Shown here: positions 1 to 7,440 of the stretch, piece by piece
Numbering within the stretch: position 1 is the stretch's first letter
Layout: every line of letters begins with the position of its first letter
Assembly (NCBI GenBank): GCA_023488565.1
Contig: JAMDDZ010000022.1
Span: 9,680-27,409, forward strand
Reading direction: 5' to 3'
Length of the DNA: 17,730 bases
From: Bacillota bacterium
Lineage (GTDB): Bacteria > Bacillota > Sulfobacillia > Sulfobacillales > Sulfobacillaceae
The notes under the pieces: generated by a model
Told to the model about the DNA's origin: nothing
What the model saw: the letters and a program-made list of their open reading frames with translations, nothing else
Databases searched by the model: none
Translations under genes and position numbers: made by a program

Positions 1-398
1 ATATCGCAACGGCAGGCGAAGTCCAAGTCCTGGAGGCCTTCGGAGACTCTTTGGAATCGTTGCTGCAAAACGCGCAGGTCGCCGTCATTCCCCGCCTGGA
101 TACGCGATATAACCGGCTGGCATTGCCTGTGAAGTTGATGGATTATCTGTCCCAGGGATTGCCGGTAGTGGTGACCAAAGGTTCAGAGGCGGCAAGTGTA
201 GTGGAAAAGGCCCACGCGGGATTAGTGACCGAGCATTCGGTAGCTGCATTGGCTAAGGCGCTGGAGTTTCTACTGCAGCATGATCCGGAAAGGCAGCAGA
301 TGTCCTGCAATGCCATCAGTTATGTCTCCCAAAATTTATGGGATGATCGGGCTGCCAGCGTGTTGGCGACACTGCTGCCCGATCATCCTGATGGCTAA
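1..398 (+). CDS. Glycosyltransferase, GT4-like, C-terminal fragment (5' end outside window)
   Basis: The reading frame is open from base 3 to the TAA at 396-398, giving about 131 residues that continue upstream of the window. What is visible is the donor-binding half of a GT-B glycosyltransferase: a strand ending in VAVIPR, then a PVKLMDYLSQGLPVVVT segment. This matches the usual P-x-K-hydrophobic-x-[ED]-Y-x-x-x-G-x-P-V-V block that contacts the nucleotide-sugar donor. Here the acidic position is Asp. A helix follows that ends in a DDRA stretch typical of the last helix of the family. A TTG at 51 is an internal codon and not the start. Its direction and type match the polysaccharide operon that resumes at 4542, so it is probably part of the same locus, split by the minus-strand operon. 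Its stop overlaps the stop of the convergent lipoprotein gene (CTAA at 395-398). Substrate unknown. Confidence 0.85.
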   Translation, partial: IATAGEVQVLEAFGDSLESLLQNAQVAVIPRLDTRYNRLALPVKLMDYLSQGLPVVVTKGSEAASVVEKAHAGLVTEHSVAALAKALEFLLQHDPERQQMSCNAISYVSQNLWDDRAASVLATLLPDHPDG

Positions 399-1072
399 GG
401 GGTAAAGGTGGCTTCGGGCACTGGAGTGGTGGCGCCCGTGTTCCAGATTAAGTCGTAATGAGTCGCTGTGGGAACCTGAACCGTAACATACCCGGTATGG
501 GTCTGGTCCGGGAAAATATTGACCGTGTCGGAACCGGGAACCGAAGCATGAATGGGAAACGGAAAAAACGACGTCGTGGACGTGATGCCGGTTGTTGCAT
601 AATCGTTCCAAGAATAGGCGGTAGAACCGACAGTTACCACGGCAAAATCGTTGAGTGCCAACGCTACCAAAGAACTTGTGGACTGCGGATTGTACACGGA
701 AAGCTTGACGAGATAAAGGGAGAGCGGAGTTCCCGAAGAACTTGCTTGGCCCTCTGGAGTGACATTGACGACGTGAATACTCAAATCAGTGTAGGGGCCG
801 GCGCCGGGTGGCACTGGTGCAGTCTGACTGGTGGCCGGTGTTGAGCTGGTTGATGGTGTGATACTGGGACTGGGACTGGTGCTTGATGGACTGGGTGATT
901 GAGACGGACTTTGACTGGGCGACGAAGAGGGGCTTACTGAGCTCGAGGCGGCCGGGGACAAGGATTTTGACGGCGGTGATTTGGGCGTCGCTGATTGGGT
1001 TCCGCAACCTGCCAAAATCAAGGCGCTGATGCCCGCCATTGCAAATTTGTGCCAGAGCTTAAAGGATGTCAT
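395..1072 (-). CDS. Lipoprotein with Ser/Pro-rich linker and C-terminal beta-rich domain
   Basis: This encodes 225 residues. The N-terminus has a basic n-region, a hydrophobic core and a lipobox LAGC with the lipidated cysteine at residue 23, so the mature protein should be anchored on the outer face of the membrane. Residues about 29-85 are a low-complexity Ser/Pro/Thr linker of SPS-type repeats, likely a flexible wall-spanning stalk. Residues about 93-225 are beta-rich (YTDLSIHVVNV, YLVKLSVYNP, and TGYVTVQVP near the end). They resemble the immunoglobulin-like DUF4352 type of exported domain; that is a pattern impression only. The ATG at 1072-1070 overlaps the stop of the upstream GH18 gene in the string TAATG, so the two are translationally coupled and probably work together at the cell surface. 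Function unknown. Confidence 0.85.
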   Translation of the reverse strand: MTSFKLWHKFAMAGISALILAGCGTQSATPKSPPSKSLSPAASSSVSPSSSPSQSPSQSPSPSSTSPSPSITPSTSSTPATSQTAPVPPGAGPYTDLSIHVVNVTPEGQASSSGTPLSLYLVKLSVYNPQSTSSLVALALNDFAVVTVGSTAYSWNDYATTGITSTTSFFPFPIHASVPGSDTVNIFPDQTHTGYVTVQVPTATHYDLIWNTGATTPVPEATFTP

Positions 1073-4000
1073 TAGGGTTGCACCTCGTTTCCCTGCGTAT
1101 TGGCTTCGGTGGGGAAATGCGTTACCGTTGTCTCTGTAGCTAACGCCGTCCAGTAGCCTTGGGTTTCAAAAGGCATACGCCAAGAAGCTACTCCCCCGAG
1201 ACCCTCTTGGATCGCCAATTCCAACCGATCTTTAAAGGATCGCGATGTTTCATCCCACCACATATCTTGTCCGATCTGCCAATTTTGAATGACTTGTTGC
1301 AGTGCTGCCTGGGTAGCCGCACCATAAACTCCCGCCGGATCGCCGACGACATTAAAGTCTTGCTGGAATGCTGCCACCGCATTTGCTGTGGCTGGACCAT
1401 AAAATCCGTCGGTAGTCAGCATGGCGGGCGGCGTTTCGCCATTGGTCACGGCATAGCGCAATAAAATATAATTTAACAAGTCCTGAAGGTTTTGCACCTG
1501 AGGATCATAGGTTCCCACGTTATTGGTGGACAGCGATTCGGTAGGGGCCACATCCAAAGGGCCACTGGTAAAGGTAATCTCCTTTTCAACGGGATCCCAC
1601 AGCGGCGTGATGTTATTGCTTTGGATGAAGGCCTGGACACTACGGTTGGTTTGATATCCCGGGGGATTGGGGAGTCCGGCATTAATGCCCTGGTTGTTGA
1701 CTACCCAATAATGACCGTAAGGAGCCACACCCATAATCAGTTGCTGGGGATTGACGCCAGTGGCGAGCGCTTGGCTAATTAAATTTTGCACCCAAGGATA
1801 TCCTGCAGTGGGACCGGGCCAGGTCGAGGAATTGTGCTCGGGGTAGGTCATAATATTGATCCAGTCCACATAAGGCGCAATCGCGGAGTAATTGTAAATG
1901 GTGTTGGGATAGGGCGATGGATAGACCGCCACCATCAGCTTTTTGTTGATAGCGTGAAGTGCTTGTCCCAGTGCCATGACAAAATTGGTATATTGCTGCG
2001 AAGCCTGGGATTCAGTCATACCTGACTGATGGTAAGCACTTGAGTTTTCGAAGTCTATAGTAATGCCATCCCAATTGTTTTGAGTGACCAGGTTAACAAT
2101 TTGGCTGACCATAGATTGGACTTCTTGGGTGGTAGTAATAGGACCGTTTGCCGGGTTGTAGTAACTGCCAATCGACGGCATAATTAGCACATTTTGCTGA
2201 TGGGCGGCGTTGGTGACACTGCTCACATTGGAAGCGCTGGCCCACATATCCACTGACCATGAGCCATCTGCGTTTTGATTGACATAAAACCATGCCGGTT
2301 GAATGACCGAGAGTTGCGAGCCGTTTTGGAGCAAGTCTTCATAAGCCGAATTTTGATCGCCATTAACTGGCGGATCGGTAAAAAATCCATAGCCCATCGA
2401 CAACAGTTTGCCAGCGGGCTCAGGACTTATCACTAACGATGTAGCATTGGTGGTGGCGGAATTCAAGGTGGCATCGCCGAAGGCCAGAGTTTGGCCATCG
2501 CTGGTCAAAATGTCGTATCCTTGCAAATCAGGTGTCATGGCCAGTCCCACCGCAGTTTGATTCCCCATTTGGGATGCGTTAGGGCCGCCTAAGTTCGCGG
2601 CATCGCCAAAGTTGTTGACCTGTCCATTAGAGCTAAGGATCCAATAGCCTTGGCCGTCTGCGGTAGGATAGAGTGCGACCGCCGTGGACATTGGGGGCTG
2701 AGAAGGCAACTGGGTGCTTCCGACATCCGAGCCTATGGGGAGGTTGCCTAAGGTAGTGACATGAGTGACTTCAGAAAAATTGTACCCTAACGCGTACAAT
2801 ATGGCAGGACTGTCAATATGCCGCAGCACGTTGTTTTGAACTAAGTATACCGGAGCCGTGCCATTAAGCTGTACCAAGGTTCCCGTAGGATAGACCCGGT
2901 TGGGGCTGGTTACTTCGGGACCAAAAGGCAAGCCGGGTAAATTGGCGACAAGTTGAATTTGGCTCCATTGATATCCCATGCCTAAAAACACACTGGCGGA
3001 CTGGATGGGACACAACTGGTCATTTACCGCCACATAGACAGTGGGACTATTTTGTTGTCGAAGCAATGTGCCATTGGGTTCATAAGGGACTGCGGAGGCC
3101 AGTTCGGGTCCCATCGGCCAGTTGGCATTGATGTTTGGCACCTGCGTAACCTCGCTGAAATTATAGCCCATTGCGTATAGTACTGCAGGGCTTCCCACAT
3201 GCCGCAGGACGCCCTGCATGACCAAATATACAGCGTTTTGTCCCGCTGGTTTAATCAGAGTTCCTGAAGGGAAAGGAGTGACCATAGGGGCTCCTAATGT
3301 GTAGTTGGCTAAACTGGCAACCACCTGGACCTGGCTCCAAGAAAATCCCATGGTGAGAAACAATGGGGCGTCAGGGATATGATGCAAGGTTCCGTTATTC
3401 AAGTAGTACACAGCGGAGGTGCCCGTGATGCGCAGCAAACTGCCGTTGGGATAGATTGTGGGCGGGGCATCGCCTGATTCCGGCTGGTTGCCATAATTCA
3501 CGGCGTCGCCGAAGGCATACACGGTACCGTTGGCCCCTAAAATCCAATAGCCTAAACCTGAGGGTGTCGACGCAATGGATGTGGCAACAATCCCTGAAGG
3601 CGCGTTGCCATAGTTGGCCGCGTTGCCTATCGGATATACCTGTCCGTTGTTGCTAAGCAGAAAGGCTCCCTGCCCCGACGGGGTCACCGCCATGCCCACC
3701 GCGGTAAGCGTAGTATTCGGCGGGGTGAATGCGGCGGCGTTCCCAAACGCATAAATTTGGCCATTTTGAGTTAGGATCCAATAACCTTGATAATCGGGGG
3801 TAGGTACCAGTTCGATGGCAGGCGATGCCGTCGAGGCGTTAATTGTGGCCAGATCCCCGTAAAATTGGACGTCTCCCGTGACGGTTACGGTTCCGTTAGC
3901 GGCCAGAGTGTAATATCCCCGCTGTACCCCGGCAAAACTTATAGTATTGCTTGAGCCCAGAGAAGTGGTCACCAAGAGTGGGCCCGGCCCGGCATTTTGT

Positions 4001-4275
4001 GGCAAGGTGACTTGAATGCTGGTATTGGACCAAGAGTCAATGGGAGCAGAAATATTGCCAAAGGTGACCGTCGCCCCCGCGTCAGTCGTGCCAAAATTTT
4101 GTCCGTTAATGGCTACCAAGACGTCGTTATTGTTAGTTTGCACAGTGTAATCACTGATGGTAGGGCCAGTGCCGGCGGCCATCGCCGGCAGACCCGTCAT
4201 CATGCTCCCCACTAGGGCCGCAGAACTGATGGCCAATAGAGAGAAGAGTCGACGGCGGGAATTGTTGCGTATCAT
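1072..4275 (-). CDS. Secreted multidomain GH18 glycoside hydrolase with TIG domain, repeats and peptidoglycan-binding domain
   Basis: This encodes 1067 residues with an ideal ribosome site (AGGAGGT, five bases before ATG). A signal peptide spans about 1-33 (RRR n-region, AMA-A cleavage). An IPT/TIG-like Ig domain lies at about 37-117. Six repeats of the GYWIL-xx-NGQVYxFGDA type follow: four before residue 270 and two after 535. Between them are four ~60-residue repeats (about 275-518) built on YPNGTL, xVYL, LRHI and GYNFSEV. Residues about 640-900 form a GH18 barrel with DGITIDFE at 736-743 (catalytic Glu743), MTY at 809-811 and a LIMGVAPYG strand. A PG_binding_1-like domain (about 922-1000; FYGPATANAVAAFQ) precedes the last GH18 segment (MWWDETSRSF from 1005, GVASWRMPFE near 1032). 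The Thr in place of the usual Asp in the DG-x-x-x-D-x-E motif resembles the SleL/YaaH type rather than classical chitinases. Likely a cell-wall or exopolysaccharide-remodelling enzyme. Confidence 0.88.
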   Translation of the reverse strand: MIRNNSRRRLFSLLAISSAALVGSMMTGLPAMAAGTGPTISDYTVQTNNNDVLVAINGQNFGTTDAGATVTFGNISAPIDSWSNTSIQVTLPQNAGPGPLLVTTSLGSSNTISFAGVQRGYYTLAANGTVTVTGDVQFYGDLATINASTASPAIELVPTPDYQGYWILTQNGQIYAFGNAAAFTPPNTTLTAVGMAVTPSGQGAFLLSNNGQVYPIGNAANYGNAPSGIVATSIASTPSGLGYWILGANGTVYAFGDAVNYGNQPESGDAPPTIYPNGSLLRITGTSAVYYLNNGTLHHIPDAPLFLTMGFSWSQVQVVASLANYTLGAPMVTPFPSGTLIKPAGQNAVYLVMQGVLRHVGSPAVLYAMGYNFSEVTQVPNINANWPMGPELASAVPYEPNGTLLRQQNSPTVYVAVNDQLCPIQSASVFLGMGYQWSQIQLVANLPGLPFGPEVTSPNRVYPTGTLVQLNGTAPVYLVQNNVLRHIDSPAILYALGYNFSEVTHVTTLGNLPIGSDVGSTQLPSQPPMSTAVALYPTADGQGYWILSSNGQVNNFGDAANLGGPNASQMGNQTAVGLAMTPDLQGYDILTSDGQTLAFGDATLNSATTNATSLVISPEPAGKLLSMGYGFFTDPPVNGDQNSAYEDLLQNGSQLSVIQPAWFYVNQNADGSWSVDMWASASNVSSVTNAAHQQNVLIMPSIGSYYNPANGPITTTQEVQSMVSQIVNLVTQNNWDGITIDFENSSAYHQSGMTESQASQQYTNFVMALGQALHAINKKLMVAVYPSPYPNTIYNYSAIAPYVDWINIMTYPEHNSSTWPGPTAGYPWVQNLISQALATGVNPQQLIMGVAPYGHYWVVNNQGINAGLPNPPGYQTNRSVQAFIQSNNITPLWDPVEKEITFTSGPLDVAPTESLSTNNVGTYDPQVQNLQDLLNYILLRYAVTNGETPPAMLTTDGFYGPATANAVAAFQQDFNVVGDPAGVYGAATQAALQQVIQNWQIGQDMWWDETSRSFKDRLELAIQEGLGGVASWRMPFETQGYWTALATETTVTHFPTEANTQGNEVQP

Positions 4276-4397
4276 TGAAAACCTCCTAAATATGGAAACC
4301 GAGGGCCAGATTGCTGATGGTGAAAGTCATACTCATGAATAATTAGTCGAACGATGTCCGATTTCCTGCTTTTCACTCCATTTTATTTGTATGGGAA

Positions 4398-4449
4398 GTT
4401 GCCCAATTTCTGGATTGCGGTTCTTAAGAGTGGCTGAATTTTGGGCAAC
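4398..4449. repeat. 9-bp inverted repeat GTTGCCCAA / TTGGGCAAC, candidate operator
   Basis: The left arm is at 4398-4406 and the right arm at 4441-4449, a perfect match with a 34-bp spacer (centre to centre 43 bp, about four helical turns). It lies between divergent operons and upstream of the TATACT box at 4489. That layout would suit a dimeric regulator or DNA looping. No regulator gene is in the window. Confidence 0.4.
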
Positions 4450-4488
4450 AAGACAAGGATTCTTTCTCTAGTGACGGGCTGACTGGGT

Positions 4489-4494
4489 TATACT
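4489..4494 (+). promoter_or_regulatory. Putative sigma-A -10 box of the polysaccharide operon
   Basis: TATACT matches the consensus TATAAT in five of six bases and lies 48 bp before the GTG start of the first operon gene. No good -35 exists at 16-18 bp spacing (CTCTAG or similar), so it may need an activator. The nearby inverted repeat fits that idea. Confidence 0.4.
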
Positions 4495-4513
4495 GTGGGA
4501 ATCGCAACAAAAA

Positions 4514-4536
4514 ACGACAAGTCAAGTCGTAGGAGG
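4514..4536 (+). promoter_or_regulatory. Leader hairpin directly abutting the Shine-Dalgarno of the first operon gene
   Basis: ACGAC (4514-4518) and GTCGT (4526-4530) can pair around a 7-nt loop. AGGAGG follows immediately at 4531-4536, five bases before the GTG start at 4542. The strong ribosome site decides the start. The small stem could modulate access to it, but it is only 5 bp. Confidence 0.4.
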
Positions 4537-4541
4537 ATCCC

Positions 4542-5642
4542 GTGAAGCGCATTGTATGGGCATATGGCAGATATACCAATCGTACTATTCGCCACCTCGG
4601 AGACACCTTTGAAAATCACGGGTATGTGTTGGAACCATTCTCTATGGTAGTACCCCGATGGAGAAAACTCCCGGCCATGATCGTAAGCGCCCGTTGGCAA
4701 GATGGGCATTTACGGGGATTTTCCTCTGTTCATCCTTGGACCTACAGTCATTTAAAAGTCCCGTCCCATCTCCAGGACTGGCCGGTATTTGTTTTCGGCG
4801 ATATGATCTTATCGTCTGCTCCGCACTTCTTCTATCAGGATTTGAACTACCAAACCATCTTAAACGACCGTTTGGCGGGAAAAAAGACATACATGTACGA
4901 CCATGTGCCGCTTGGTATTCTCAAAGCCCAAGTACGTGTGCAGCACGAACACTATGCCCAAGTCTCACAGGTATTCGCCATGAGCCAATGGACCAAAGAT
5001 GCCATCTTGGCCACCGGCGCCATCGACTCAGCAAGAGTTCACGTAGTCGGGGCCGGCTCTAATTTAGGCCGAACTTGTCGTCAAAATCCTTATACGGAAA
5101 AAAACCTGGATGCCAAGACCCTGATTTTTGTCGGCCGGGATTTCGTGCGCAAAGGGGGCCCTTTGCTGTTAGAGGCGTGGAGCCACGTGCACCGAATGAT
5201 GCCAACGGCTCGCCTCCAATTGGTGGGACCGGGCGCAGAATGGACGCGTCCACAAATGAATGTCACGGCCGTTGGCGACGTGGATGGGGAATACGTCGTG
5301 TCACTTCTAAAACAAAGCACTGGCTTTGTCATGCCAACACAATGGGAGCCGTATGGGATTGCCTTTTTGGAGGCATTTTCCTGTGGTCTGCCTGCTATCG
5401 GCCCTGCACGGATGGCCATCCCGGAATTTCTTCATGACGGGCTCAATGGGTACATCTATTCCAAAGACGATCCGTTAACGCTGGCGGACAGCATGCTGCG
5501 ATTGCTTTCGAACGATGACGCTACCTGGGCATTGAGCCGCCAAGCTTTTTTGGATTCCCGGAATTATACCTGGGAGAGAACATTTGAGAAAATGTCTCGG
5601 GTGTTAGAGGTTCCTGGCGACTCTTCGATGTGGTTTGCCTAA
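4542..5642 (+). CDS. Glycosyltransferase family 4 (GT-B fold)
   Basis: This encodes 366 residues, a normal length for GT4. The GTG start is fixed by AGGAGG five bases upstream. The N-terminal acceptor half (about 1-180) runs from RIVWAYGRYT. The C-terminal half has the donor-domain hallmarks LIFVGRDFVRKGG near residue 193, LQLVGPG, and an E-x7-E motif EPYGIAFLE with E269 and E277. This is followed by AFSCGLPAIG, so a retaining, nucleotide-sugar-dependent transferase is expected at the cytoplasmic membrane face. It is the first gene of the plus-strand polysaccharide operon; its stop is one base before the ATG chosen for the next gene. Sugar and acceptor cannot be read from the sequence. Confidence 0.9.
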   Translation: MKRIVWAYGRYTNRTIRHLGDTFENHGYVLEPFSMVVPRWRKLPAMIVSARWQDGHLRGFSSVHPWTYSHLKVPSHLQDWPVFVFGDMILSSAPHFFYQDLNYQTILNDRLAGKKTYMYDHVPLGILKAQVRVQHEHYAQVSQVFAMSQWTKDAILATGAIDSARVHVVGAGSNLGRTCRQNPYTEKNLDAKTLIFVGRDFVRKGGPLLLEAWSHVHRMMPTARLQLVGPGAEWTRPQMNVTAVGDVDGEYVVSLLKQSTGFVMPTQWEPYGIAFLEAFSCGLPAIGPARMAIPEFLHDGLNGYIYSKDDPLTLADSMLRLLSNDDATWALSRQAFLDSRNYTWERTFEKMSRVLEVPGDSSMWFA

Positions 5643-5643
5643 T

Positions 5644-6519
5644 ATGGATGGGAAAGTTGGGGTAGTGATTCCTGTCTATTATGGTAGACGTTTCCTGGAA
5701 GAGACGTTGACTAGTGTCTATCGCCAAGACTATGGCACACCACAAGTAGTGGTCATTGAAGATGGCACACCACAGGGCGAGGATGCATTGGAGATCTGTC
5801 AGCGCTACCCCGTGACCTATATTCGCCGCGCAGAAAATCAAGGGGTGATGGCTTGTCGCCGTGAAGGCGCTCAGCACCTTTCTGATGTCGACTATCTTGC
5901 CTTTTTAGACCAGGATGACGCCTGGCATGATGAGTTTTTGACGCGAATGACATCGGTATTGGCAACAGATCCTGGGCTTGGGTTTGTGGCCAGCAATGCG
6001 CGTCTGACAGATCAAGGAGGAGACCAGCCGTTGTTTGGCACGAGGGTTCCAAGTTTGCAATTGGAAGATTTGAAAGTGGCCAATCAGTTGGTCTCTCCAA
6101 GCCAGGTGTTAATGCGCATGCAAGCCTGGAATTCGTTGGATTTGGGCGGCGATTTGCGAGGAGGAGCCGATGATTGGCTAGTATGGCTAGCCATACTAGC
6201 CTTGGGATATCGGGCCGCCTACGTTTCCGACATGTTGCTGGATTATCGTGTCCATTCCGGGGGAGCTCACAATGAGCGGCGTGAGATGATTGCGAGTGAA
6301 CGCCGGGTGGTGGATGAGTGGTTCTTAAAACTCGGGTTTACCCGTGCAGATCAACGCCGGTTTTATGGCCGGGTGGCTCTTGATGGCTTGGTACAAGGGT
6401 TTCGATTGCACCAGTGGCGAGTCGTGCTACAATCGGTAGGACAGGCAATCAGAGATCCCTGGGCGTTTTCATCCGCATATCGGTTTCGCCGGCGGCATAA
6501 AGCGCAAGGATTGGTTTGA
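5644..6519 (+). CDS. Glycosyltransferase family 2 (GT-A fold)
   Basis: This encodes 291 residues from the ATG at 5644. A TTG at 5635 is in frame but overlaps the upstream gene, and neither start has a strong ribosome site, so translation may depend on coupling to the upstream stop at 5640-5642. GT-A features are VGVVIPVYYGRRFLEETLTSV at the start (first Rossmann strand), VIEDG (E39-D40) for nucleotide binding, and FLDQDD (D89 to D92) as the DxD-type metal and donor site. The region around residue 178 (GGADDWLVWLAILALGY) fits the acceptor side with the ED-like pair. It is likely an inverting transferase adding one sugar to the lipid-linked repeat unit. The gene contains a perfect 26-bp palindrome at 6176-6201 (listed separately). 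Confidence 0.9.
   Translation: MDGKVGVVIPVYYGRRFLEETLTSVYRQDYGTPQVVVIEDGTPQGEDALEICQRYPVTYIRRAENQGVMACRREGAQHLSDVDYLAFLDQDDAWHDEFLTRMTSVLATDPGLGFVASNARLTDQGGDQPLFGTRVPSLQLEDLKVANQLVSPSQVLMRMQAWNSLDLGGDLRGGADDWLVWLAILALGYRAAYVSDMLLDYRVHSGGAHNERREMIASERRVVDEWFLKLGFTRADQRRFYGRVALDGLVQGFRLHQWRVVLQSVGQAIRDPWAFSSAYRFRRRHKAQGLV
6176..6201. repeat. Perfect 26-bp palindrome inside the GT2 gene
   Basis: GGCTAGTATGGCT followed by its exact reverse complement AGCCATACTAGCC gives 26 bp of unbroken twofold symmetry. It encodes WLVWLAILA in the acceptor region of the GT2 protein. In RNA it can form a hairpin of about 11 bp with a minimal loop. The half-site also has internal repetition (GGCTAG and GGCTAGCC). 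Confidence 0.85.
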
Positions 6520-6528
6520 GGTGGGCAG

Positions 6529-7440
6529 TTGGATAGTCCGAAGGTCACCGTAATCATTGCAACCTATAACAGGGAAACTCTGCTTATGGATACCATAGGC
6601 GATTTGTTGCGCCAAACCCCATTTCAGCAAGGATGGGCTGAATTATTGGTCATTGACCAATCGGCAACTCATCTTGGCACCACAACTCGGCAGTTGGAAC
6701 AGTTGCAATTGCAAGGAGCCATTCAATGGATTCGCGTCCAAAGCCCGGGATTGACCAAAGCCCGCAACTTGGGGGTGTCACTGAGCCGCGGTGAATATGT
6801 CATTTTCGTGGATGATGATGTACGGATTGAGAATGAGGCTTTCATCATGGCTCATGTTAGTAGTCTAAACCGTCCCCATGTTGCAGCGGTCGCTGGCCGC
6901 ATTTTGGTTCCCGGAGAAAACCCGCGGATGGTGTCAAGCAAGATTGGCCATTTAGGCTTCTTCGGGACCAGGGAACCGGGTTTCGGCAGTGATTGGAGTG
7001 GTCCAACAGAGACACTGCGAGGGTGCAATATGTCTTTTCGCAAAAAGGCATTAGAGGCGATTGGCGGTTTTGATGAGCGGTACACGCGATCGGCATTTCG
7101 GGAAGATACCGATGTGTCCTGGCGCCTAAAAAAACAGGGGGTTGAGCTTTGGTTTTCTTCTGAGGCATGGCTAACCCATTTGTCATCTCCGGAGGGGGGC
7201 ACCCGTGATCGCAGCATTACGGTGGATGTTGACCTCATTGTCAACGATATTCGGTTTGCGTCATTGAATTTGCGTGGCGTTCACAAATGGGCATGGCTGG
7301 CAAGAATTTATGGGTCCCGGGTAATCAAAGCCGGGGTAAACCGCGGAAAATTTTCTATGAGGCATGCAGCATTCAGGAACGGCATGTTTGAGGTGGCACA
7401 CGAAGGTCCTTGGCATCTAATTGGGGAGCGTAATTCATGA
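6529..7440 (+). CDS. Glycosyltransferase family 2 (GT-A fold), rhamnosyltransferase-like
   Basis: This encodes 303 residues. The start is TTG at 6529, with GAGGTGG four to five bases upstream. No ATG or GTG lies near the conserved first strand KVTVIIATYNRE. Motifs are VIDQS near residue 44, the DxD site FVDDDV (D95-D97), GCNMSFRKKALEAIGGFDE, and the catalytic-base type ED pair (E192-D193) in FREDTDVSWRL. These are the classic GT2 elements of inverting O-antigen and exopolysaccharide transferases. The gene overlaps the next one by four bases (ATGA at 7437-7440), so it is translationally coupled. The sugar specificity is not predictable; similarity to rhamnosyl- or galactosyltransferases is only a general impression. 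Confidence 0.9.
   Translation: MDSPKVTVIIATYNRETLLMDTIGDLLRQTPFQQGWAELLVIDQSATHLGTTTRQLEQLQLQGAIQWIRVQSPGLTKARNLGVSLSRGEYVIFVDDDVRIENEAFIMAHVSSLNRPHVAAVAGRILVPGENPRMVSSKIGHLGFFGTREPGFGSDWSGPTETLRGCNMSFRKKALEAIGGFDERYTRSAFREDTDVSWRLKKQGVELWFSSEAWLTHLSSPEGGTRDRSITVDVDLIVNDIRFASLNLRGVHKWAWLARIYGSRVIKAGVNRGKFSMRHAAFRNGMFEVAHEGPWHLIGERNS

Larger units (their letters stand above)
4276..4541. promoter_or_regulatory. Divergent intergenic region between GH18 operon and polysaccharide operon
   Basis: These 266 bp separate two outward-facing operons and carry no credible gene. They contain the GH18 ribosome site (revcomp AGGAGGT, near 4281-4287), AT-rich stretches around 4335-4395, an inverted repeat, a plus-strand -10 element and a leader hairpin, listed separately. 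On the minus strand TTGGGC (4406-4401) and TAAAAT (4385-4380) are spaced by only 15 bases, so this is at best a weak promoter candidate for the GH18 operon. Confidence 0.6.

Noticed and set aside
840..990. Tandem repeats (GGGACT-like) as a CRISPR or minisatellite
   Set aside because: They encode the Ser/Pro linker of the lipoprotein; units are short, imperfect and in frame with no spacers.
4642..5437. Several 60-130-codon frames on both strands within the first GT4 gene
   Set aside because: They are shadows of a gene with clear GT4 motifs and have no ribosome sites or family features.
5635..5643. TTG at 5635 as the start of the first GT2 gene
   Set aside because: The ATG at 5644 begins directly before the conserved GT-A strand, and the TTG overlaps the upstream gene with no ribosome site.
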